Positions 32,719-43,886 of a stretch of DNA of 64,000 nucleotides are shown here, in pieces. Each line of letters begins with the position of its first letter. Position 1 is the stretch's first letter. The stretch lies in contig NZ_CP025135.1 of the NCBI RefSeq assembly GCF_002833405.1, forward strand, positions 2,585,501-2,649,500, in the 5' to 3' direction. A program made the position numbers and the translations under genes. The notes under the pieces are model-generated. The model worked only from the letters and a program-made list of their open reading frames with translations, did not search any database and was not told the origin of the DNA. This stretch comes from Planococcus sp. MB-3u-03. GTDB taxonomy: Bacteria > Bacillota > Bacilli > Bacillales_A > Planococcaceae.

Positions 32719-35700
32719 TTACATATTTCTGCGATACTGGCCGCCGACTTCGTAGAGTGCTGTGGTGATTTGGCCAAGGCTTGCGACTTTGACTGTCTCC
32801 ATGAGCTCTTCGAAAATATTGCCGCCGGTTTTCGCCACTTGCTTCAAGCGTTCCAAGGCTTCATCTGATGGATTGCGTTCCTGGAACGAACGCAAATTGT
32901 TAATTTGCGCTTCTTTTTCCTCTTGCGTCGCACGGGCAATTTCCATCGCGTTGATGTCATCGTCCGATTGCGGGTTCGGGTTCAAATACGTATTGACCCC
33001 GATGATCGGCAATTCGCCGGTATGCTTCTTCATTTCATAATGCATGGATTCTTCCTGGATCTTGCCGCGCTGGTATTGCGTTTCCATTGCGCCAAGAACG
33101 CCGCCGCGGTCGTCGATGCGGTCGAATTCCGTGAGGACGGCCTCTTCGACCAACTGGGTCAGTTCTTCGACGACAAACGCACCTTGCAACGGGTTTTCGT
33201 TTTTCGATAATCCATGTTCTTTTGTGATGATCATCTGGATGGCCATCGCACGGCGCACCGATTCTTCTGTCGGCGTCGTGATCGCTTCATCGTAAGCGTT
33301 CGTGTGGAGCGAGTTGCAGTTATCCTGCAATGCCATGAGCGCCTGTAAAGTTGTACGGATATCGTTAAAGTCGATTTCCTGTGCGTGCAAGCTGCGGCCG
33401 GATGTCTGAACGTGATATTTCAGTTTCTGGCTGCGTTCGTTGGCGCCGTATTTATCGCGCATAACAACTGCCCATATGCGGCGTGCCACGCGTCCGATGA
33501 CCGTGTATTCCGGATCGAGGCCGTTCGAGAAGAAGAACGACAAGTTCGGCGCGAAATCATCGATATTCATGCCGCGGCTCAAATAATACTCAACGTATGT
33601 GAAGCCGTTTGACAAAGTGAACGCCAATTGGGAAATCGGGTTCGCGCCTGCTTCTGCTATATGGTAGCCGGAAATCGATACGGAGTAATAATTGCGCACT
33701 TTGTGGTCGATAAAGTATTGCTGGATATCTCCCATCATGCGAAGTGCGAATTCCGTCGAGAAGATGCACGTGTTCTGCCCTTGGTCTTCTTTCAAGATAT
33801 CCGCTTGAACGGTTCCGCGGACCACTTGCAATGTTGCTTCACGTACTTCTGTGAATTCTTCAACGTCCAAGGTGCGTCCGAGCTCTTCTTCACGCTTTTT
33901 CACTTGCTGATCAATTGCTGTGTTCATGAACATCGCAAGGATAATCGGCGCAGGCCCGTTGATCGTCATCGATACGGATGTCGAAGGCAAGCACAAATCA
34001 AAGCCGTCGTACAATTTCTTCATGTCTTCAAGCGTACAGATGGAAACTCCCGATTCGCCGACTTTTCCGTAAATATCAGGACGGTGGTCTGGGTCTTCTC
34101 CATACAATGTTACCGAGTCGAAAGCGGTCGACAGGCGTTTAGCGTCGTCACCTTTTGACAAATAATGGAACCTTCTGTTCGTGCGTTCCGGAGTTCCTTC
34201 TCCCGCGAACTGGCGCTTTGGATCTTCGCCGGCGCGTTTGAACGGAAATACGCCAGCTGTATACGGGAATGCACCCGGCACGTTTTCAGCATAGACCCAA
34301 CGCAGGATTTCGCCGTAATCTTTGAATTTCGGCAATGCCACTCGCGGAATTTTAATGCCTGATAAGCTTTCAGTCCGCAGCAAAGTGCGCAGTTCCTTAT
34401 CGCGCACTTTAGTGACAAGTTCATCGCCGGCATAATCGGACTGCAAGGACTCCCAGTTGTTGAGAATTCGTTTTGATTCTGCCGTCAATTCATCGCGCAC
34501 GCCTGCAGCAAGTGATTCCAACGAATCGACCAGTGCATCGTTCGGCGCGTTTTTTTTGACTTCTTCTATGGCGCCTTCTAGCTGGAACAAGCGGCGGGCA
34601 AATGAAGCTTGCTCTGCGCTTTTCGCGTGGTAGCCGCGCACCGTTTCCGTAATTTCCCGCAAATAGTAGCGGCGGTCATTCGGGATGATCAAATTCTCTT
34701 TTTGTGTTTTGGCAAACGCTTCGTAGCTCGTTTCCCAATCGGTGCCGCATTTTTCATTGAGCGTGCCGACGAGTGCCGCGAACAAGGCATTCGTCCCTTT
34801 GTCGTTGAACTGGCTGGCGATGGTGCCATATACCGGCATATCGTCCAAGTCCTTGTCCCATAACAGGTGGCTGCGCTGGTATTGTTTCTGCACTTGGCGG
34901 CGTGCGTCTTCCGAGCCTTTGCGCTCATATTTATTGATGACGATAAGGTCGGCGTAATCGATCATGTCGATTTTCTCGAGTTGTGTCGGCGCACCGAATT
35001 CGCTCGTCATGACGTACATCGAAGCATCGGAAATGCCTGCGATTTCAGCGTCGCCTTGCCCGATGCCGCTCGTTTCCACGACAATCAAATCGAAACCTGC
35101 CGCTCTCACGACATCCAGCACATCGCCGATCGCAGCGGACAATTCAGTTCTCGACCCACGTGTGGCGAGGCTTCTCATAAAGACACGCTTATTGAATATC
35201 GCGTTCATGCGGATGCGGTCACCGAGCAGCGCGCCGCCGGTTTTTTGTTTCGTCGGGTCGATCGATAAAATGGCGATTTTCTTGCCCGGCAATTCCGTCA
35301 AAAAGCGGCGGATCAACTCGTCCGTCAACGAGCTTTTCCCGGCTCCGCCTGTTCCGGTGATCCCTAGAACTGGCGTGTTTTTCGATTTTTCACGTACCGC
35401 TTTCATCAAGTCGGTTGTATCGAGATTTCTCGTGTGCGCTTCTTCAGCGGTTGTGATGACATTTGCCAGGGCTACCGGATTGTCAGCGGACATCTCATCA
35501 AGCGAGACATCTTCTTTCGCTGTCGAAAAATCACATTTCTCGACGATTTCCGCGATCATGCCCTGCAATCCTTTTTTACGCCCGTCTTCAGGAGAGAAGA
35601 TGCCGGCGATGCCGTAATCTTCCAGCTCGCGGATTTCGCGCGGCAAAATGACTCCTCCGCCGCCGCCGTAAATTTGGATATGTCCTGCTCCGCGTTCTTG

Positions 35701-35970
35701 AAGCAGGTCATACATGTATTTGAAGTATTCCATATGGCCGCCTTGATAAGACGAAATGGCGATTCCTTGGACATCTTCCTGGATCGCTGCATTGACAACT
35801 TCTTCCACCGAGCGGTTGTGCCCGAGATGAATGACTTCTACACCGTTTGCCTGTAAAATCCGGCGCATAATATTGATCGATGCATCGTGACCGTCAAAAA
35901 GAGCGGACGCGGTCACAAACCGGATATGATGATTCGGCTGGTACGTCGTGCTTTCTTGAATTGTAGCCAT
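32719..35970 (-). CDS. icmF: Fused isobutyryl-CoA mutase IcmF
   Basis: IcmF is an adenosylcobalamin-dependent mutase that interconverts isobutyryl-CoA and n-butyryl-CoA; some relatives act on isovaleryl/pivalyl-CoA. The 1083-residue protein has an N-terminal B12-binding domain (LFDGHDASI with H28 the likely cobalt ligand, and SYQGGH). A MeaI-type G-protein chaperone domain follows with the P-loop [11 protein letters not shown] near residue 205, and then the large substrate-binding barrel. The frame extends to a TTG at 35979, but the ATG at 35970 fits AGGGGG better. It is the last gene of the operon, 5 bases after the TetR gene. The B12 salvage cluster starts 8 kb away. Confidence 0.95.
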   Translation of the reverse strand: MATIQESTTYQPNHHIRFVTASALFDGHDASINIMRRILQANGVEVIHLGHNRSVEEVVNAAIQEDVQGIAISSYQGGHMEYFKYMYDLLQERGAGHIQIYGGGGGVILPREIRELEDYGIAGIFSPEDGRKKGLQGMIAEIVEKCDFSTAKEDVSLDEMSADNPVALANVITTAEEAHTRNLDTTDLMKAVREKSKNTPVLGITGTGGAGKSSLTDELIRRFLTELPGKKIAILSIDPTKQKTGGALLGDRIRMNAIFNKRVFMRSLATRGSRTELSAAIGDVLDVVRAAGFDLIVVETSGIGQGDAEIAGISDASMYVMTSEFGAPTQLEKIDMIDYADLIVINKYERKGSEDARRQVQKQYQRSHLLWDKDLDDMPVYGTIASQFNDKGTNALFAALVGTLNEKCGTDWETSYEAFAKTQKENLIIPNDRRYYLREITETVRGYHAKSAEQASFARRLFQLEGAIEEVKKNAPNDALVDSLESLAAGVRDELTAESKRILNNWESLQSDYAGDELVTKVRDKELRTLLRTESLSGIKIPRVALPKFKDYGEILRWVYAENVPGAFPYTAGVFPFKRAGEDPKRQFAGEGTPERTNRRFHYLSKGDDAKRLSTAFDSVTLYGEDPDHRPDIYGKVGESGVSICTLEDMKKLYDGFDLCLPSTSVSMTINGPAPIILAMFMNTAIDQQVKKREEELGRTLDVEEFTEVREATLQVVRGTVQADILKEDQGQNTCIFSTEFALRMMGDIQQYFIDHKVRNYYSVSISGYHIAEAGANPISQLAFTLSNGFTYVEYYLSRGMNIDDFAPNLSFFFSNGLDPEYTVIGRVARRIWAVVMRDKYGANERSQKLKYHVQTSGRSLHAQEIDFNDIRTTLQALMALQDNCNSLHTNAYDEAITTPTEESVRRAMAIQMIITKEHGLSKNENPLQGAFVVEELTQLVEEAVLTEFDRIDDRGGVLGAMETQYQRGKIQEESMHYEMKKHTGELPIIGVNTYLNPNPQSDDDINAMEIARATQEEKEAQINNLRSFQERNPSDEALERLKQVAKTGGNIFEELMETVKVASLGQITTALYEVGGQYRRNM

Positions 35971-35975
35971 TATGA

Positions 35976-36617
35976 TCAAGCCCCCTGTATCGTGATTTTT
36001 TCTCCTGCCATCCCCTGCAGTAGAAACTTCGTTTGCATTTCGATAAATTCCCCAATGGTGTAATCATCTAACGCCCAGCGCCTGAACGCCCACATTTGCC
36101 CTTGCACGAACAAATGATGGGAAGCCAGGACGATTTCTTTTTGCGACAGGGACAATTCCCCTGACGCGGCGCATTTCGATAGAAGCCGTTCGAACAAGGC
36201 CGTCATTTCGAGTTCCTTGTTCAACACATAACGCAGCGCGTCTTTCGGCAAGGATTTGGATTCCTGATACATGACGACAAATTCATCTTGCATATCATCG
36301 ATCAATGTATAGTATTGCTCGAGTGCTTTCACCAGCGTTTCAAGCGAGCCTTCCTCTAAATCCAGCCGGTCGAGCCGTGCGTTGACTTCGTCGTAAATCG
36401 AGTCGCACACAAGATAAAGCACGTCTTCTTTGGTGCAGATGTATTCATACAATGTGCCGATGCTGAAACCGGCTGCTTTTGCAATTTCCCTTGTCGTCGT
36501 CCGGTGAAAGCCCTTTTCTTTAAAAAGCGTGACAGCGCCGCTGATCATTTGTTCACGGCGCTTTTCAATCAGGCTTTCGTCTTTCACGGAGGACTGAATT
36601 TCACGCTTTTTTGTCAT
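35976..36617 (-). CDS. fadR: TetR-family regulator, FadR-like
   Basis: This is a 213-residue repressor. An N-terminal helix-turn-helix (about residues 20-65, [20 protein letters not shown] then [15 protein letters not shown]) is followed by a helical ligand-binding part. It lies inside an acyl-CoA degradation operon, between acdA and icmF. A TGAATG-CATTCA palindrome lies in the fadF promoter 7 kb away, the type of site bound by Bacillus FadR, which is released by long-chain acyl-CoA. FadR identity is inferred from family and context, not from direct similarity. Confidence 0.75.
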   Translation of the reverse strand: MTKKREIQSSVKDESLIEKRREQMISGAVTLFKEKGFHRTTTREIAKAAGFSIGTLYEYICTKEDVLYLVCDSIYDEVNARLDRLDLEEGSLETLVKALEQYYTLIDDMQDEFVVMYQESKSLPKDALRYVLNKELEMTALFERLLSKCAASGELSLSQKEIVLASHHLFVQGQMWAFRRWALDDYTIGEFIEMQTKFLLQGMAGEKITIQGA

Positions 36618-36632
36618 AGGCCGACCCTCCGT

Positions 36633-37772
36633 TTATTTCGTGACCATACGGGAAATGACCAAACGCTGGACTTCCTGTGTGCCTTCGTAGATTTGTGTGA
36701 TTTTCGCATCGCGCATAAAGCGCTCAACCGGATAATCTTTCGTATAGCCGTAGCCGCCGAAGACTTGAACCGCTTCTGTCGTTACTTTCATCGCTGTATC
36801 GCCAGCCATCAATTTTGCCATGGCGGATTCTTTGCTGTAGGACAATTTGTTCGACTCGAGCCATGCCGCTTGGTACGTCAACAGGCGTGATGCTTCGATC
36901 GATGTCGCCATGTCCGCAAGCTTGAATGAAATCCCTTGGTTCGCTGCGATCGGCTTGCCGAATTGTTCGCGCTCTTTTGCGTAATCGACTGCTGCGTCCA
37001 TCGCGCCTTGTGCAATTCCGACAGCTTGTGCTGCGATGCCGTTGCGTCCGCCGTCAAGCGTCTGCATGGCGATCTTGAAGCCTTGGCCCAGTTCGCCGAG
37101 AACGTTTTCTTTTGGCACACGGCAGTTGTCGAAGATGATTTCTGTCGTTGGGCTTGAACGGATGCCGAGTTTTTTCTCCTTCTTGCCGACAGAGAAGCCT
37201 TCGAAATCTTTCTCGACGATGAAGGCTGTTGTGCCTTTATGTTTCGAGTCTGGATCTGTCACCGCAAAGACGACATAGATGTCAGCGATTCCGCCGTTCG
37301 TGATGAAGATTTTCGAACCGTTCAAGACGTAATGGTCGCCGTCTTCTTTTGCGCTGGTCTTCATGCTTCCTGCATCTGACCCTGCAGATGGTTCAGTTAG
37401 TCCGTAAGCGCCGACTTTTGTGCCTTCTGCCATCGGGCGCAGGTATTTCTGCTTTTGCTCTTCCGTTCCGAATGTATAGACCGGCCATCCTGCAAGTGAA
37501 GTATGGGCAGAAAGAATAACGCCGACAGAACCGTCCACGCGGGACAATTCTTCAACCGCGATGCAATACGCCAAATAATCCGAACCGATGCCGCCGTATT
37601 CTTCCGGCCATGGAATGCCTGTCAGACCAAGTTCCGCCATTTGATGGAAGATTTTCATATCGAAGCTTTCTTCTTCGTCGCGCTGTTCTGCTGTCGGAGC
37701 AACCTCGTTTTTCGCGAAGTCGCGAACCATTTTGCGGATCATTTTATGTTCTTCAGATAGTTGAAAGTTCAT
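36633..37772 (-). CDS. acdA: Acyl-CoA dehydrogenase, AcdA type
   Basis: This FAD enzyme introduces the alpha-beta double bond in acyl-CoA. The 379-residue protein begins [20 protein letters not shown] and has [19 protein letters not shown], the catalytic-glutamate segment [13 protein letters not shown], and strong overall similarity to B. subtilis AcdA. In the operon it follows a second acyl-CoA dehydrogenase by 17 bases and precedes the TetR gene. Branched short-chain acyl-CoAs are plausible substrates given icmF downstream. Confidence 0.93.
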   Translation of the reverse strand: MNFQLSEEHKMIRKMVRDFAKNEVAPTAEQRDEEESFDMKIFHQMAELGLTGIPWPEEYGGIGSDYLAYCIAVEELSRVDGSVGVILSAHTSLAGWPVYTFGTEEQKQKYLRPMAEGTKVGAYGLTEPSAGSDAGSMKTSAKEDGDHYVLNGSKIFITNGGIADIYVVFAVTDPDSKHKGTTAFIVEKDFEGFSVGKKEKKLGIRSSPTTEIIFDNCRVPKENVLGELGQGFKIAMQTLDGGRNGIAAQAVGIAQGAMDAAVDYAKEREQFGKPIAANQGISFKLADMATSIEASRLLTYQAAWLESNKLSYSKESAMAKLMAGDTAMKVTTEAVQVFGGYGYTKDYPVERFMRDAKITQIYEGTQEVQRLVISRMVTK

Positions 37773-37789
37773 TGTGTCATTTCCCCCAA

Positions 37790-38926
37790 TTATTTTAGTA
37801 GTTGTTTGCTGATGACGATGCGCTGGATTTCACTTGTGCCTTCGTAGATTTCTGTCACTTTGGCGTCGCGGAATAAGCGCTCGACGGGATAGTCTTTCGT
37901 GTAGCCATAGCCGCCGTAAACTTGGATGGCTTCTGTGGTGATATCCATCGCCGCTTTTGAAGCGAACAACTTCGCCATCGACGATTCCTTATTACACTCG
38001 ATGCCTTTTGCGTACATATCGGCTGCATTGTAGACGAGCAGTTTTGCCGCTTCGACTTGTGTCGCCATATCGGCAAGTTTGAATGCGATCCCTTGCTGCT
38101 GGGCGATCGGTTTGCCGAATTGTTCGCGCTCTTTTGCGTAGGCTACTGCGTAATCATATGCAGCTTCTGCGATGCCAAGCGCCTGTGCAGCGATGCCGAT
38201 GCGTCCGGCGTTCAAGTTCGCCATCGCGATCGAAAATCCTTTGCCTTCTTCCCCAAGCAGGTTTTCAGCCGGTACTTCCATGTTCTCGAACGTCAATTGC
38301 ACTGTCCGCGAACCGTGAAGCCCCATTTTTCTTTCATCTTTCCCGACGACAAACCCTGGGAAATCTTTTTCCACGATAAAGGCGGAAATTCCGCGAGGGC
38401 CAGCTTCCGGATTGGTTGATGCGAATACGATATACGAATCGGCTTCGCCGCCATTGGTGATGTAAACTTTTGACCCGTTTAGGATATAGTTTCCGTCTTT
38501 TTTAACAGTACGCGTTTTCAGCGCCGCTGCATCCGATCCAGCGGAAGGCTCCGTCAAACAGAAAGCGCCCAAATATTCGCCCGTCGCCAATTTGGGCACA
38601 TATTTTGCGATTTGCTGTTCTGTCCCGAAATTGATGATCGGGTTAGTGCCGACCGATGTATGGACCGAGAGAATGACGCCGATGACGCCGCTTGCTTTGG
38701 ACAGTTCGTGGATGGCCGTGATATAAGAAGTGAAATCCATTTCCGAACCGCCGTATTTTTCAGGTGCGGTGATGCCCATCAATCCGAGCCCACCCATTTT
38801 CTTGATGATTTCAGTCGGGAATTCGCCTTCTTCCATGCGTTCGATAAAAGGCATGATTTCTTCTTTTGCAAAATCGCGCACCATATTGCGCATCATTAAT
38901 TGTTCATCTGTAAAATGCAGGTCCAT
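37790..38926 (-). CDS. Acyl-CoA dehydrogenase, MmgC type
   Basis: This is a second 378-residue acyl-CoA dehydrogenase, starting [20 protein letters not shown], with [33 protein letters not shown] and the catalytic region [14 protein letters not shown]. It differs clearly from the neighbour AcdA, suggesting a different chain length or branching preference. It lies 18 bases after the hydroxyacyl-CoA dehydrogenase gene. Closest family types are MmgC or short-chain butyryl-CoA dehydrogenases. Confidence 0.9.
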   Translation of the reverse strand: MDLHFTDEQLMMRNMVRDFAKEEIMPFIERMEEGEFPTEIIKKMGGLGLMGITAPEKYGGSEMDFTSYITAIHELSKASGVIGVILSVHTSVGTNPIINFGTEQQIAKYVPKLATGEYLGAFCLTEPSAGSDAAALKTRTVKKDGNYILNGSKVYITNGGEADSYIVFASTNPEAGPRGISAFIVEKDFPGFVVGKDERKMGLHGSRTVQLTFENMEVPAENLLGEEGKGFSIAMANLNAGRIGIAAQALGIAEAAYDYAVAYAKEREQFGKPIAQQQGIAFKLADMATQVEAAKLLVYNAADMYAKGIECNKESSMAKLFASKAAMDITTEAIQVYGGYGYTKDYPVERLFRDAKVTEIYEGTSEIQRIVISKQLLK

Positions 38927-38944
38927 TAAGGCTCCTCCTAAATC

Positions 38945-39796
38945 TTAGTTGTATTCGTAGAAACCGCGTCCGGTCTTTTTGCCGAGCCAGCCGGCTTTTA
39001 CGTATTGGCGCAGGAGCGGGCTTGGACGGTATTTGCTGTCGCCGAAACCTTCGTGCAGTACTTCCATAATGTAAAGGCACGTATCCAAGCCGATAAAATC
39101 AGCCAATTGAAGCGGGCCCATCGGATGGTTCATGCCGAGCTTCATCACTTCATCGATCGCTTCTTTCATTGCGACGCCTTCTTGGAGCGTGAAGATCGCT
39201 TCATTGATCATCGGCATCAAAATGCGGTTCGAAACGAATCCAGGGAAGTCGTTTACTTCAACCGGTGTTTTCGATAATTTCACCGTCATATCTTCGACTG
39301 CCTGATACACTTCATCCGTTGTCGCAAGGCCGCGGATAATCTCGACCAGTTTCATGACCGGTACTGGGTTCATGAAATGCATGCCGATAACTTGTTCCGG
39401 GCGCTGCGTCGCTGCAGCGATTTCGGTGATCGGCAGTGAAGATGTGTTCGATGCAAGAATGGCATGCTTCGGCGCCACTTCGTCCAAAGTCTTGAAGATC
39501 GTCGATTTGATCTCCATGTTCTCGACAGCGGCTTCGATTACGATGTCGACATCATGCGCGTCTTTTAGATCCAAAGAAGATTGGATGCGGCCGAGCACTT
39601 GCGATTTCTCGTCTTCTGTCATGCGTCCTTTTTCGACGTTGCGTGACAAATTTTTCGTGATGTTAGCGATGCCGCGATCGTAGGCTTCTTGTTTCATATC
39701 GTTCAGTTTTACGTTAAATCCAGCTTGCGCACAGACTTGCGCGATACCGGAGCCCATTTGGCCGGCTCCGATGACCATGACGTTTTGGATAGACAT
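38945..39796 (-). CDS. hbd: 3-hydroxybutyryl-CoA dehydrogenase
   Basis: This enzyme oxidises (or, in reverse, reduces) short 3-hydroxyacyl-CoA with NAD. The 283-residue protein has the Rossmann motif [20 protein letters not shown], the catalytic His in [17 protein letters not shown] and the C-terminal [14 protein letters not shown]. It matches the Hbd/MmgB family in length. It begins 2 bases after thl, so the two are coupled. Confidence 0.95.
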   Translation of the reverse strand: MSIQNVMVIGAGQMGSGIAQVCAQAGFNVKLNDMKQEAYDRGIANITKNLSRNVEKGRMTEDEKSQVLGRIQSSLDLKDAHDVDIVIEAAVENMEIKSTIFKTLDEVAPKHAILASNTSSLPITEIAAATQRPEQVIGMHFMNPVPVMKLVEIIRGLATTDEVYQAVEDMTVKLSKTPVEVNDFPGFVSNRILMPMINEAIFTLQEGVAMKEAIDEVMKLGMNHPMGPLQLADFIGLDTCLYIMEVLHEGFGDSKYRPSPLLRQYVKAGWLGKKTGRGFYEYN

Positions 39797-39798
39797 GT

Positions 39799-40992
39799 TT
39801 AGTTTTCCTCCTTCGGTACTTCGATCATCACTGCATCGCCTTGTCCGCCGCCTGAGCAGATCGCGGCGATTCCGATGCCGCCTCCGCGGCGTTTCAATTC
39901 ATAAGCGAGCGTCAAGATGATGCGTGCCCCGCTCGCCCCGATTGGATGGCCAAGTGCAACTGATCCACCGTTGACGTTGACTTTCTCTTCATCAAGTCCT
40001 GCAATTTTCGAGCTTGCCAGCGCCACTGCAGCGAATGCTTCGTTGATTTCAAACAGATCGATTTCCTCTAAAGTTTTGCCGGTCTTCTTCAATAATTCGT
40101 TGATGACGAGCCCTGGTGTTTCAGGGAAACGATGTGGTTCGACCGCGACTTCTGTATGTCCTACGACATGAGCCAATACGGATTTCCCGTCTTTTTGGGC
40201 GCGTTCTTCACTCATCAATACGAGTGCAGCCGCTCCGTCATTGATTCCTGGCGCATTACCCGCCGTAATTGTGCCGTCTTTTCCGAATGCCGGGCGCAGT
40301 TTCGCCAAAACTTCAGCCGTCGTGCCTTCACGCGGTGCTTCATCCTGATCCACGGTAATCGGATCGCCTTTACGCTGTGGCACTTCCATCGCCGTGATTT
40401 CTTGTGAGAAATGATCACGGGCTTTGATTGCGCGTTCGTGGGAACGTGCCGACCATTCGTCTTGTCTTTCGCGTGTGAGCTCGAAGGTTTCTGCCGTCGA
40501 GTTGCCGTACGTGCCCATATGCACTTTGTCTGGATGGAATGAACACGACAAGCCATCATGGATCATGCCGTCCACGACTTGTGAATCGCCCATACGAAGG
40601 CCGAAGCGTGCTTTCGGCAAATAATACGGTGCGTTCGACATCGATTCCATGCCGCCTGCGACGATTAATTCTTCATCACCTAAGCGGATAATCTGATCCG
40701 CTAGCGTGACAGAACGCAATCCGGATGCACATACTTTATTGATTGTTTCAGATTTTACGTGATATGGAATGCCGGCTTTTTTGGCTGCTTGGCGGGAAGG
40801 AATTTGCCCTTGCCCTGCCTGCAGGACATTGCCCATGATGACTTCCTGTACATCTTCAGGATTTACTTGCGACCGCTGGAGCGCTTCCTTGATAGCCGCT
40901 GCTCCCAGGTCGCTTGCGGTGAATGAACTGAGCGCCCCGCCGAATTTTCCGAATGCTGTGCGTGCCCCATCAATGATGACCGTTTTTGCCAT
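39799..40992 (-). CDS. thl: Acetyl-CoA acetyltransferase (thiolase)
   Basis: This thiolase cleaves 3-ketoacyl-CoA or condenses acetyl-CoA. The 397-residue protein has the acylated cysteine in [32 protein letters not shown] and the second cysteine in [11 protein letters not shown]. It is the first gene of a seven-base-spaced operon (thl-hbd-acd-acdA-tetR-icmF). A cre-like site lies 20-35 bases upstream of its ATG, and a GAGGAGGAATT ribosome site precedes it. MmgA/AtoB are the closest family names. Confidence 0.94.
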   Translation of the reverse strand: MAKTVIIDGARTAFGKFGGALSSFTASDLGAAAIKEALQRSQVNPEDVQEVIMGNVLQAGQGQIPSRQAAKKAGIPYHVKSETINKVCASGLRSVTLADQIIRLGDEELIVAGGMESMSNAPYYLPKARFGLRMGDSQVVDGMIHDGLSCSFHPDKVHMGTYGNSTAETFELTRERQDEWSARSHERAIKARDHFSQEITAMEVPQRKGDPITVDQDEAPREGTTAEVLAKLRPAFGKDGTITAGNAPGINDGAAALVLMSEERAQKDGKSVLAHVVGHTEVAVEPHRFPETPGLVINELLKKTGKTLEEIDLFEINEAFAAVALASSKIAGLDEEKVNVNGGSVALGHPIGASGARIILTLAYELKRRGGGIGIAAICSGGGQGDAVMIEVPKEEN

Positions 40993-41013
40993 TTACAATT
41001 CCTCCTCATATTT

Positions 41014-41027
41014 TGGAAACGTTTTCA
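41014..41027 (-). promoter_or_regulatory. CcpA-type cre site upstream of thl
   Basis: TGAAAACGTTTCCA on the minus strand matches the cre consensus TGWAANCGNTNWCA with one mismatch. It lies 22 bases before the thl start, just downstream of a possible TATTAT -10 box, where bound CcpA would block transcription when sugar is plentiful. Confidence 0.65.
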
Positions 41028-41066
41028 TAATAACTAAAATTTTTTCAGCCCCAACGGCTGAATTTA

Positions 41067-41190
41067 CTTTTCTTGGTGTCTAGCAAATTCCAGCCAGGTT
41101 CTCGGGTCATAAGCCAACCCGGCTGTGTGGCAAATAGCGCCACTTCGCCGGTTCGTCTTATGCCGGTCGAACCCAATCGGCTGGTTTTGC
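41067..41190 (+). repeat. Family-A palindromic repeat, copy A3
   Basis: Outer arms CCAGCC-AGGTTC / GAACC-GGCTGG replace the AGCGCCT-AGCTCC / GGAGCT-AGGCGCT of other copies with pairing kept. Inner arms are CCGGC / GCCGG and GTGGC / GCCAC. It is directly followed by A4. A mini-hairpin of the arms alone (TTCAGCC / GGCTGAA) lies at 41045-41063. Confidence 0.85.
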
Positions 41191-41321
41191 TTTTCTCGGT
41201 ATCTAGCAAATTTCAGCCAGGTTCTCGGGTCATAAGCCGATCTGGCTGTGCGGCAAAAAGCGCCACTTTGCCATTCCGTCTTATGCCTGTCGAACCTAAA
41301 CGGCTGATTTTGCTTTTCTTG
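41191..41321 (+). repeat. Family-A palindromic repeat, copy A4 (tandem with A3)
   Basis: Outer arms CAGCC-AGGTTC / GAACC-GGCTG pair as in A3; inner CTGGC faces GCCAT and GCGGC faces GCCAC, each with one mismatch. It is joined to A3 by GCTTTTCTCGG. No gene is supported in 40993-41437. Confidence 0.82.
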
Positions 41322-41353
41322 GTTGACTGAACGCTCGCTCGACTTGATTACAT

Positions 41354-41387
41354 AAGAAAAGGGAGTGTAGCACTCCCTTCCTTTTTT
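41354..41387. terminator. Bidirectional terminator after fadF
   Basis: AAGGGAGTG and CACTCCCTT pair around TAG, with a T-rich stretch on the plus side (CCTTTTTTT) and TTTTCTT on the minus side. It lies about 55 bases past the fadF stop, so thl needs its own promoter. Confidence 0.75.
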
Positions 41388-41437
41388 TCTCTATGCTGTT
41401 ATTCTACTCAATTTTCTGTCAGTTGGCAAATCTATTA

Positions 41438-43579
41438 TTATTGAACAATTTCCTCAACTGGCGGTGCGTCTTTTCCGAGAACTGCCATCTCAAGAAGTTC
41501 AGCGACATCATATGTGCCGACTTGTTCTTCAACTTCTTTCGCTTTCGTTCCATCTGAAAGCATCGTCAAGCAGTACGGGCATCCGGAAGAAATCATGGTC
41601 GGGCTCACTTCAAGCGCCTGTTCGGTGCGGGCAACGTTGACGCGGTGTCCGGCATCTTCTTCCATCCACATCAAGCCGCCACCGGCTCCACAGCACATGC
41701 CGTCCTGGCGATTACGGACCATTTCGACGAGTTCAACGCCTTCGATCGCTTTCAGGATTTCACGCGGCGCGTCGTATACATCGTTATAACGGCCAAGGTA
41801 GCAGGAATCATGGAAAGTGATTTTTTCGTTTACAGCATGCTGCGGCTTCAATTTCCCTTGCTGCACAAGGTCAAAGAGCATTTCTGTGTGGTGATAGACT
41901 TCTGCTTCAAAGCCGAAATCCGGGTATTCATTTTTGAAGATATTATACGCATGCGGGTCGATCGTCACAATTTTCGTCACGCCTGCTTTTTCGAATTCTT
42001 TAATATTGGCAGTCGCGAGCTCCTGGAACAGGAATTCGTTCCCGAGACGGCGCGGCGTATCGCCGGAGTTCTTTTCTTTATTGCCGAGAATCGCGAATTT
42101 GACGCCAGCTTCGTTCATCAAACGTGCAAAGGATAGCGCGATTTTCTGTGAACGGCTGTCGAATGAGCCCATCGAACCGACCCAGAACAAATACTCGAAC
42201 TCTTCTCCAGCTTTGCTGACTTCTTTGACCGTTGGGATCGAGATATCTGGGCGAGCGTCTCTCCAGTTTTCTTTTTCCTTGCGGTTCAAGCCCCATGGAT
42301 TGCCTTGCTTTTCGATGTTGGTCATCGCGCGCTGGGCATCTTTGTCCATTTTTCCTTCCGTCATGACCAGGTAACGGCGAAGGTCGATGATTTTGTCGAC
42401 GTGTTCGTTCATGACGGGGCATTGGTCTTCACAGTTGCGGCATGTTGTACAAGCCCAGATTTCTTCTTCTGTGATAACGTCGCCGATCAAGCTTGGGCTG
42501 TAAAGTTCATCGATTGAAATGCCTTCCGCCCCGGCAGCCATCGCCAATTGGTTTCCTTGCGTATTGCTGAATGCCATAGCCGGCACCCACGGTTTTTTCT
42601 GGGTCATGACAGCACCCGTGTTCGTCAGGTTGTCACGAAGTTTCGTGATCAGGTCCATCGGTGACAGCATTTTGCCGGTTCCGGTGGCTGGGCACATATT
42701 CGTGCAGCGCCCGCATTCTACGCACGCGTAGAAGTCGATCATCTGGGCTTGCGTGAAATCCGTGATTTTGCCGACGCCGAATGTTGGCATCGCGTCTGGA
42801 TCTTCTTCATTTTCCTCTTCCATATCCTCAAAATTGATCGGCTTCAAACGGCCGACATGATCCAAACGGTGGAACCATGTGTTGACCGGCCCGAAGATCA
42901 AATGGGCATGTTTTGATTGCGGAACGTAGACCAGGAATGTCAATAAGAACAATAGATGCGCCCACCACATAATATAGAAGATGGTCGCTGCAGCAGCTTC
43001 CGGCAGCCAAGCAAATGCAGCTGCAAAGAGAGTGGCGATCGGCTCGGTCCATGCGCCTTCGTGGCCGTGCCAGATCATGTTCATACCGTTCCCGACAAGA
43101 ACTGTCACCATCAAGCCACCAATGAAAATCAAGACAAGTCCCGATTTCCAGCCGCGCTTCAAGCGGACCAATTTTTCAATATAGCGTCTATAGAACGCCC
43201 ATACGACTGCGACCAGAATCGTCAAAGTCACGAATTCCTGGAACAATGTGAACGCCGGATATAATGGGCCAAGCGGCAGATGCGAATCAGGCGATAAGCC
43301 TTTGATGATAAAATCGATGGCACTCGCTTGAACCAGCAGGAAGCCATAGAAGAACATCACGTGTATCGCACCGCTCTTTTTATCTTTCAATAATTTCTTC
43401 TGGCCAAACACGTTGACCATTACTTTGCGGACCCGTTCATTGAAGTTTTCTTCAAAATCCACTTTTTTGCCGAGCTTTATATAGTCATAGCGCGACTTCA
43501 GCAAGTAGATGAACAAGTAAACGGCGTAAGCGGTTACAAGTATAAATAAAACCCAGTTAGCGATGAGCAAAAACTCCAT
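41438..43579 (-). CDS. fadF: Membrane iron-sulfur oxidoreductase FadF
   Basis: FadF is a membrane-bound heterodisulfide-reductase-like protein thought to carry electrons from acyl-CoA dehydrogenase/electron-transfer flavoprotein to the quinone pool. The 713-residue protein has about six N-terminal membrane helices (nitrate-reductase gamma-like) and two 4Fe-4S motifs (CVECGRCTNMCPATG, CTTCRNCEDQCPV). The C-terminal CCG domains (HDSCYLGRYND, MCCGAGGGLMWMEE, SSGCPYC) follow. The frame reaches 43627, but AAGGGGGGA precedes the ATG at 43579. A FadR-like operator lies in its promoter. Confidence 0.93.
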   Translation of the reverse strand: MEFLLIANWVLFILVTAYAVYLFIYLLKSRYDYIKLGKKVDFEENFNERVRKVMVNVFGQKKLLKDKKSGAIHVMFFYGFLLVQASAIDFIIKGLSPDSHLPLGPLYPAFTLFQEFVTLTILVAVVWAFYRRYIEKLVRLKRGWKSGLVLIFIGGLMVTVLVGNGMNMIWHGHEGAWTEPIATLFAAAFAWLPEAAAATIFYIMWWAHLLFLLTFLVYVPQSKHAHLIFGPVNTWFHRLDHVGRLKPINFEDMEEENEEDPDAMPTFGVGKITDFTQAQMIDFYACVECGRCTNMCPATGTGKMLSPMDLITKLRDNLTNTGAVMTQKKPWVPAMAFSNTQGNQLAMAAGAEGISIDELYSPSLIGDVITEEEIWACTTCRNCEDQCPVMNEHVDKIIDLRRYLVMTEGKMDKDAQRAMTNIEKQGNPWGLNRKEKENWRDARPDISIPTVKEVSKAGEEFEYLFWVGSMGSFDSRSQKIALSFARLMNEAGVKFAILGNKEKNSGDTPRRLGNEFLFQELATANIKEFEKAGVTKIVTIDPHAYNIFKNEYPDFGFEAEVYHHTEMLFDLVQQGKLKPQHAVNEKITFHDSCYLGRYNDVYDAPREILKAIEGVELVEMVRNRQDGMCCGAGGGLMWMEEDAGHRVNVARTEQALEVSPTMISSGCPYCLTMLSDGTKAKEVEEQVGTYDVAELLEMAVLGKDAPPVEEIVQ

Positions 43580-43667
43580 CGTGTAGTCCCCCCTTGTTGA
43601 ATGTGTAAATCCCCTATTCTTATCCAAAGTTTACGTGAACTGCGGCAGAATGTCGATACTATGTTCT

Positions 43668-43696
43668 AGTTTAAAAGTGAATGAGCATTCAGTCAA
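43668..43696 (-). promoter_or_regulatory. Promoter of fadF
   Basis: On the minus strand TTGACT (43691-43696), exactly 17 bases, then TAAACT (43668-43673). The spacer contains the palindromic FadR-like box. Transcription would start about 80 bases before the fadF ATG. Confidence 0.72.
43678..43691. promoter_or_regulatory. FadR-like operator
   Basis: TGAATGAGCATTCA is a perfect palindrome apart from its two central bases. It resembles the half-sites of the Bacillus FadR box (TGAATGA ... TCATTCA). It fills the space between the -35 and -10 boxes of fadF, the classical position for repression. Confidence 0.72.
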
Positions 43697-43852
43697 TAGA
43701 AATCTATAGTCCTGGCGAAATATAATTTCCAATAACTGATATTCCACACGCCCTCACTGCATTCCTGCATGCCCAAACAATTGCAGCAGCTGTCATCCGT
43801 CGGCTTTTGTCCGGATGGTCTGCATGATTCCATTTGCCAGCTGTTTCCCTCC

Positions 43853-43880
43853 AAAAAAAATAGCCGCTTGATAAGCGGCT
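43853..43880 (-). terminator. Terminator of the cobalamin salvage operon
   Basis: AGCCGCTT and AAGCGGCT pair around ATC (on the minus strand), followed by eight T. It lies 7 bases past the cblS stop. Confidence 0.9.
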
Positions 43881-43886
43881 CATGGG

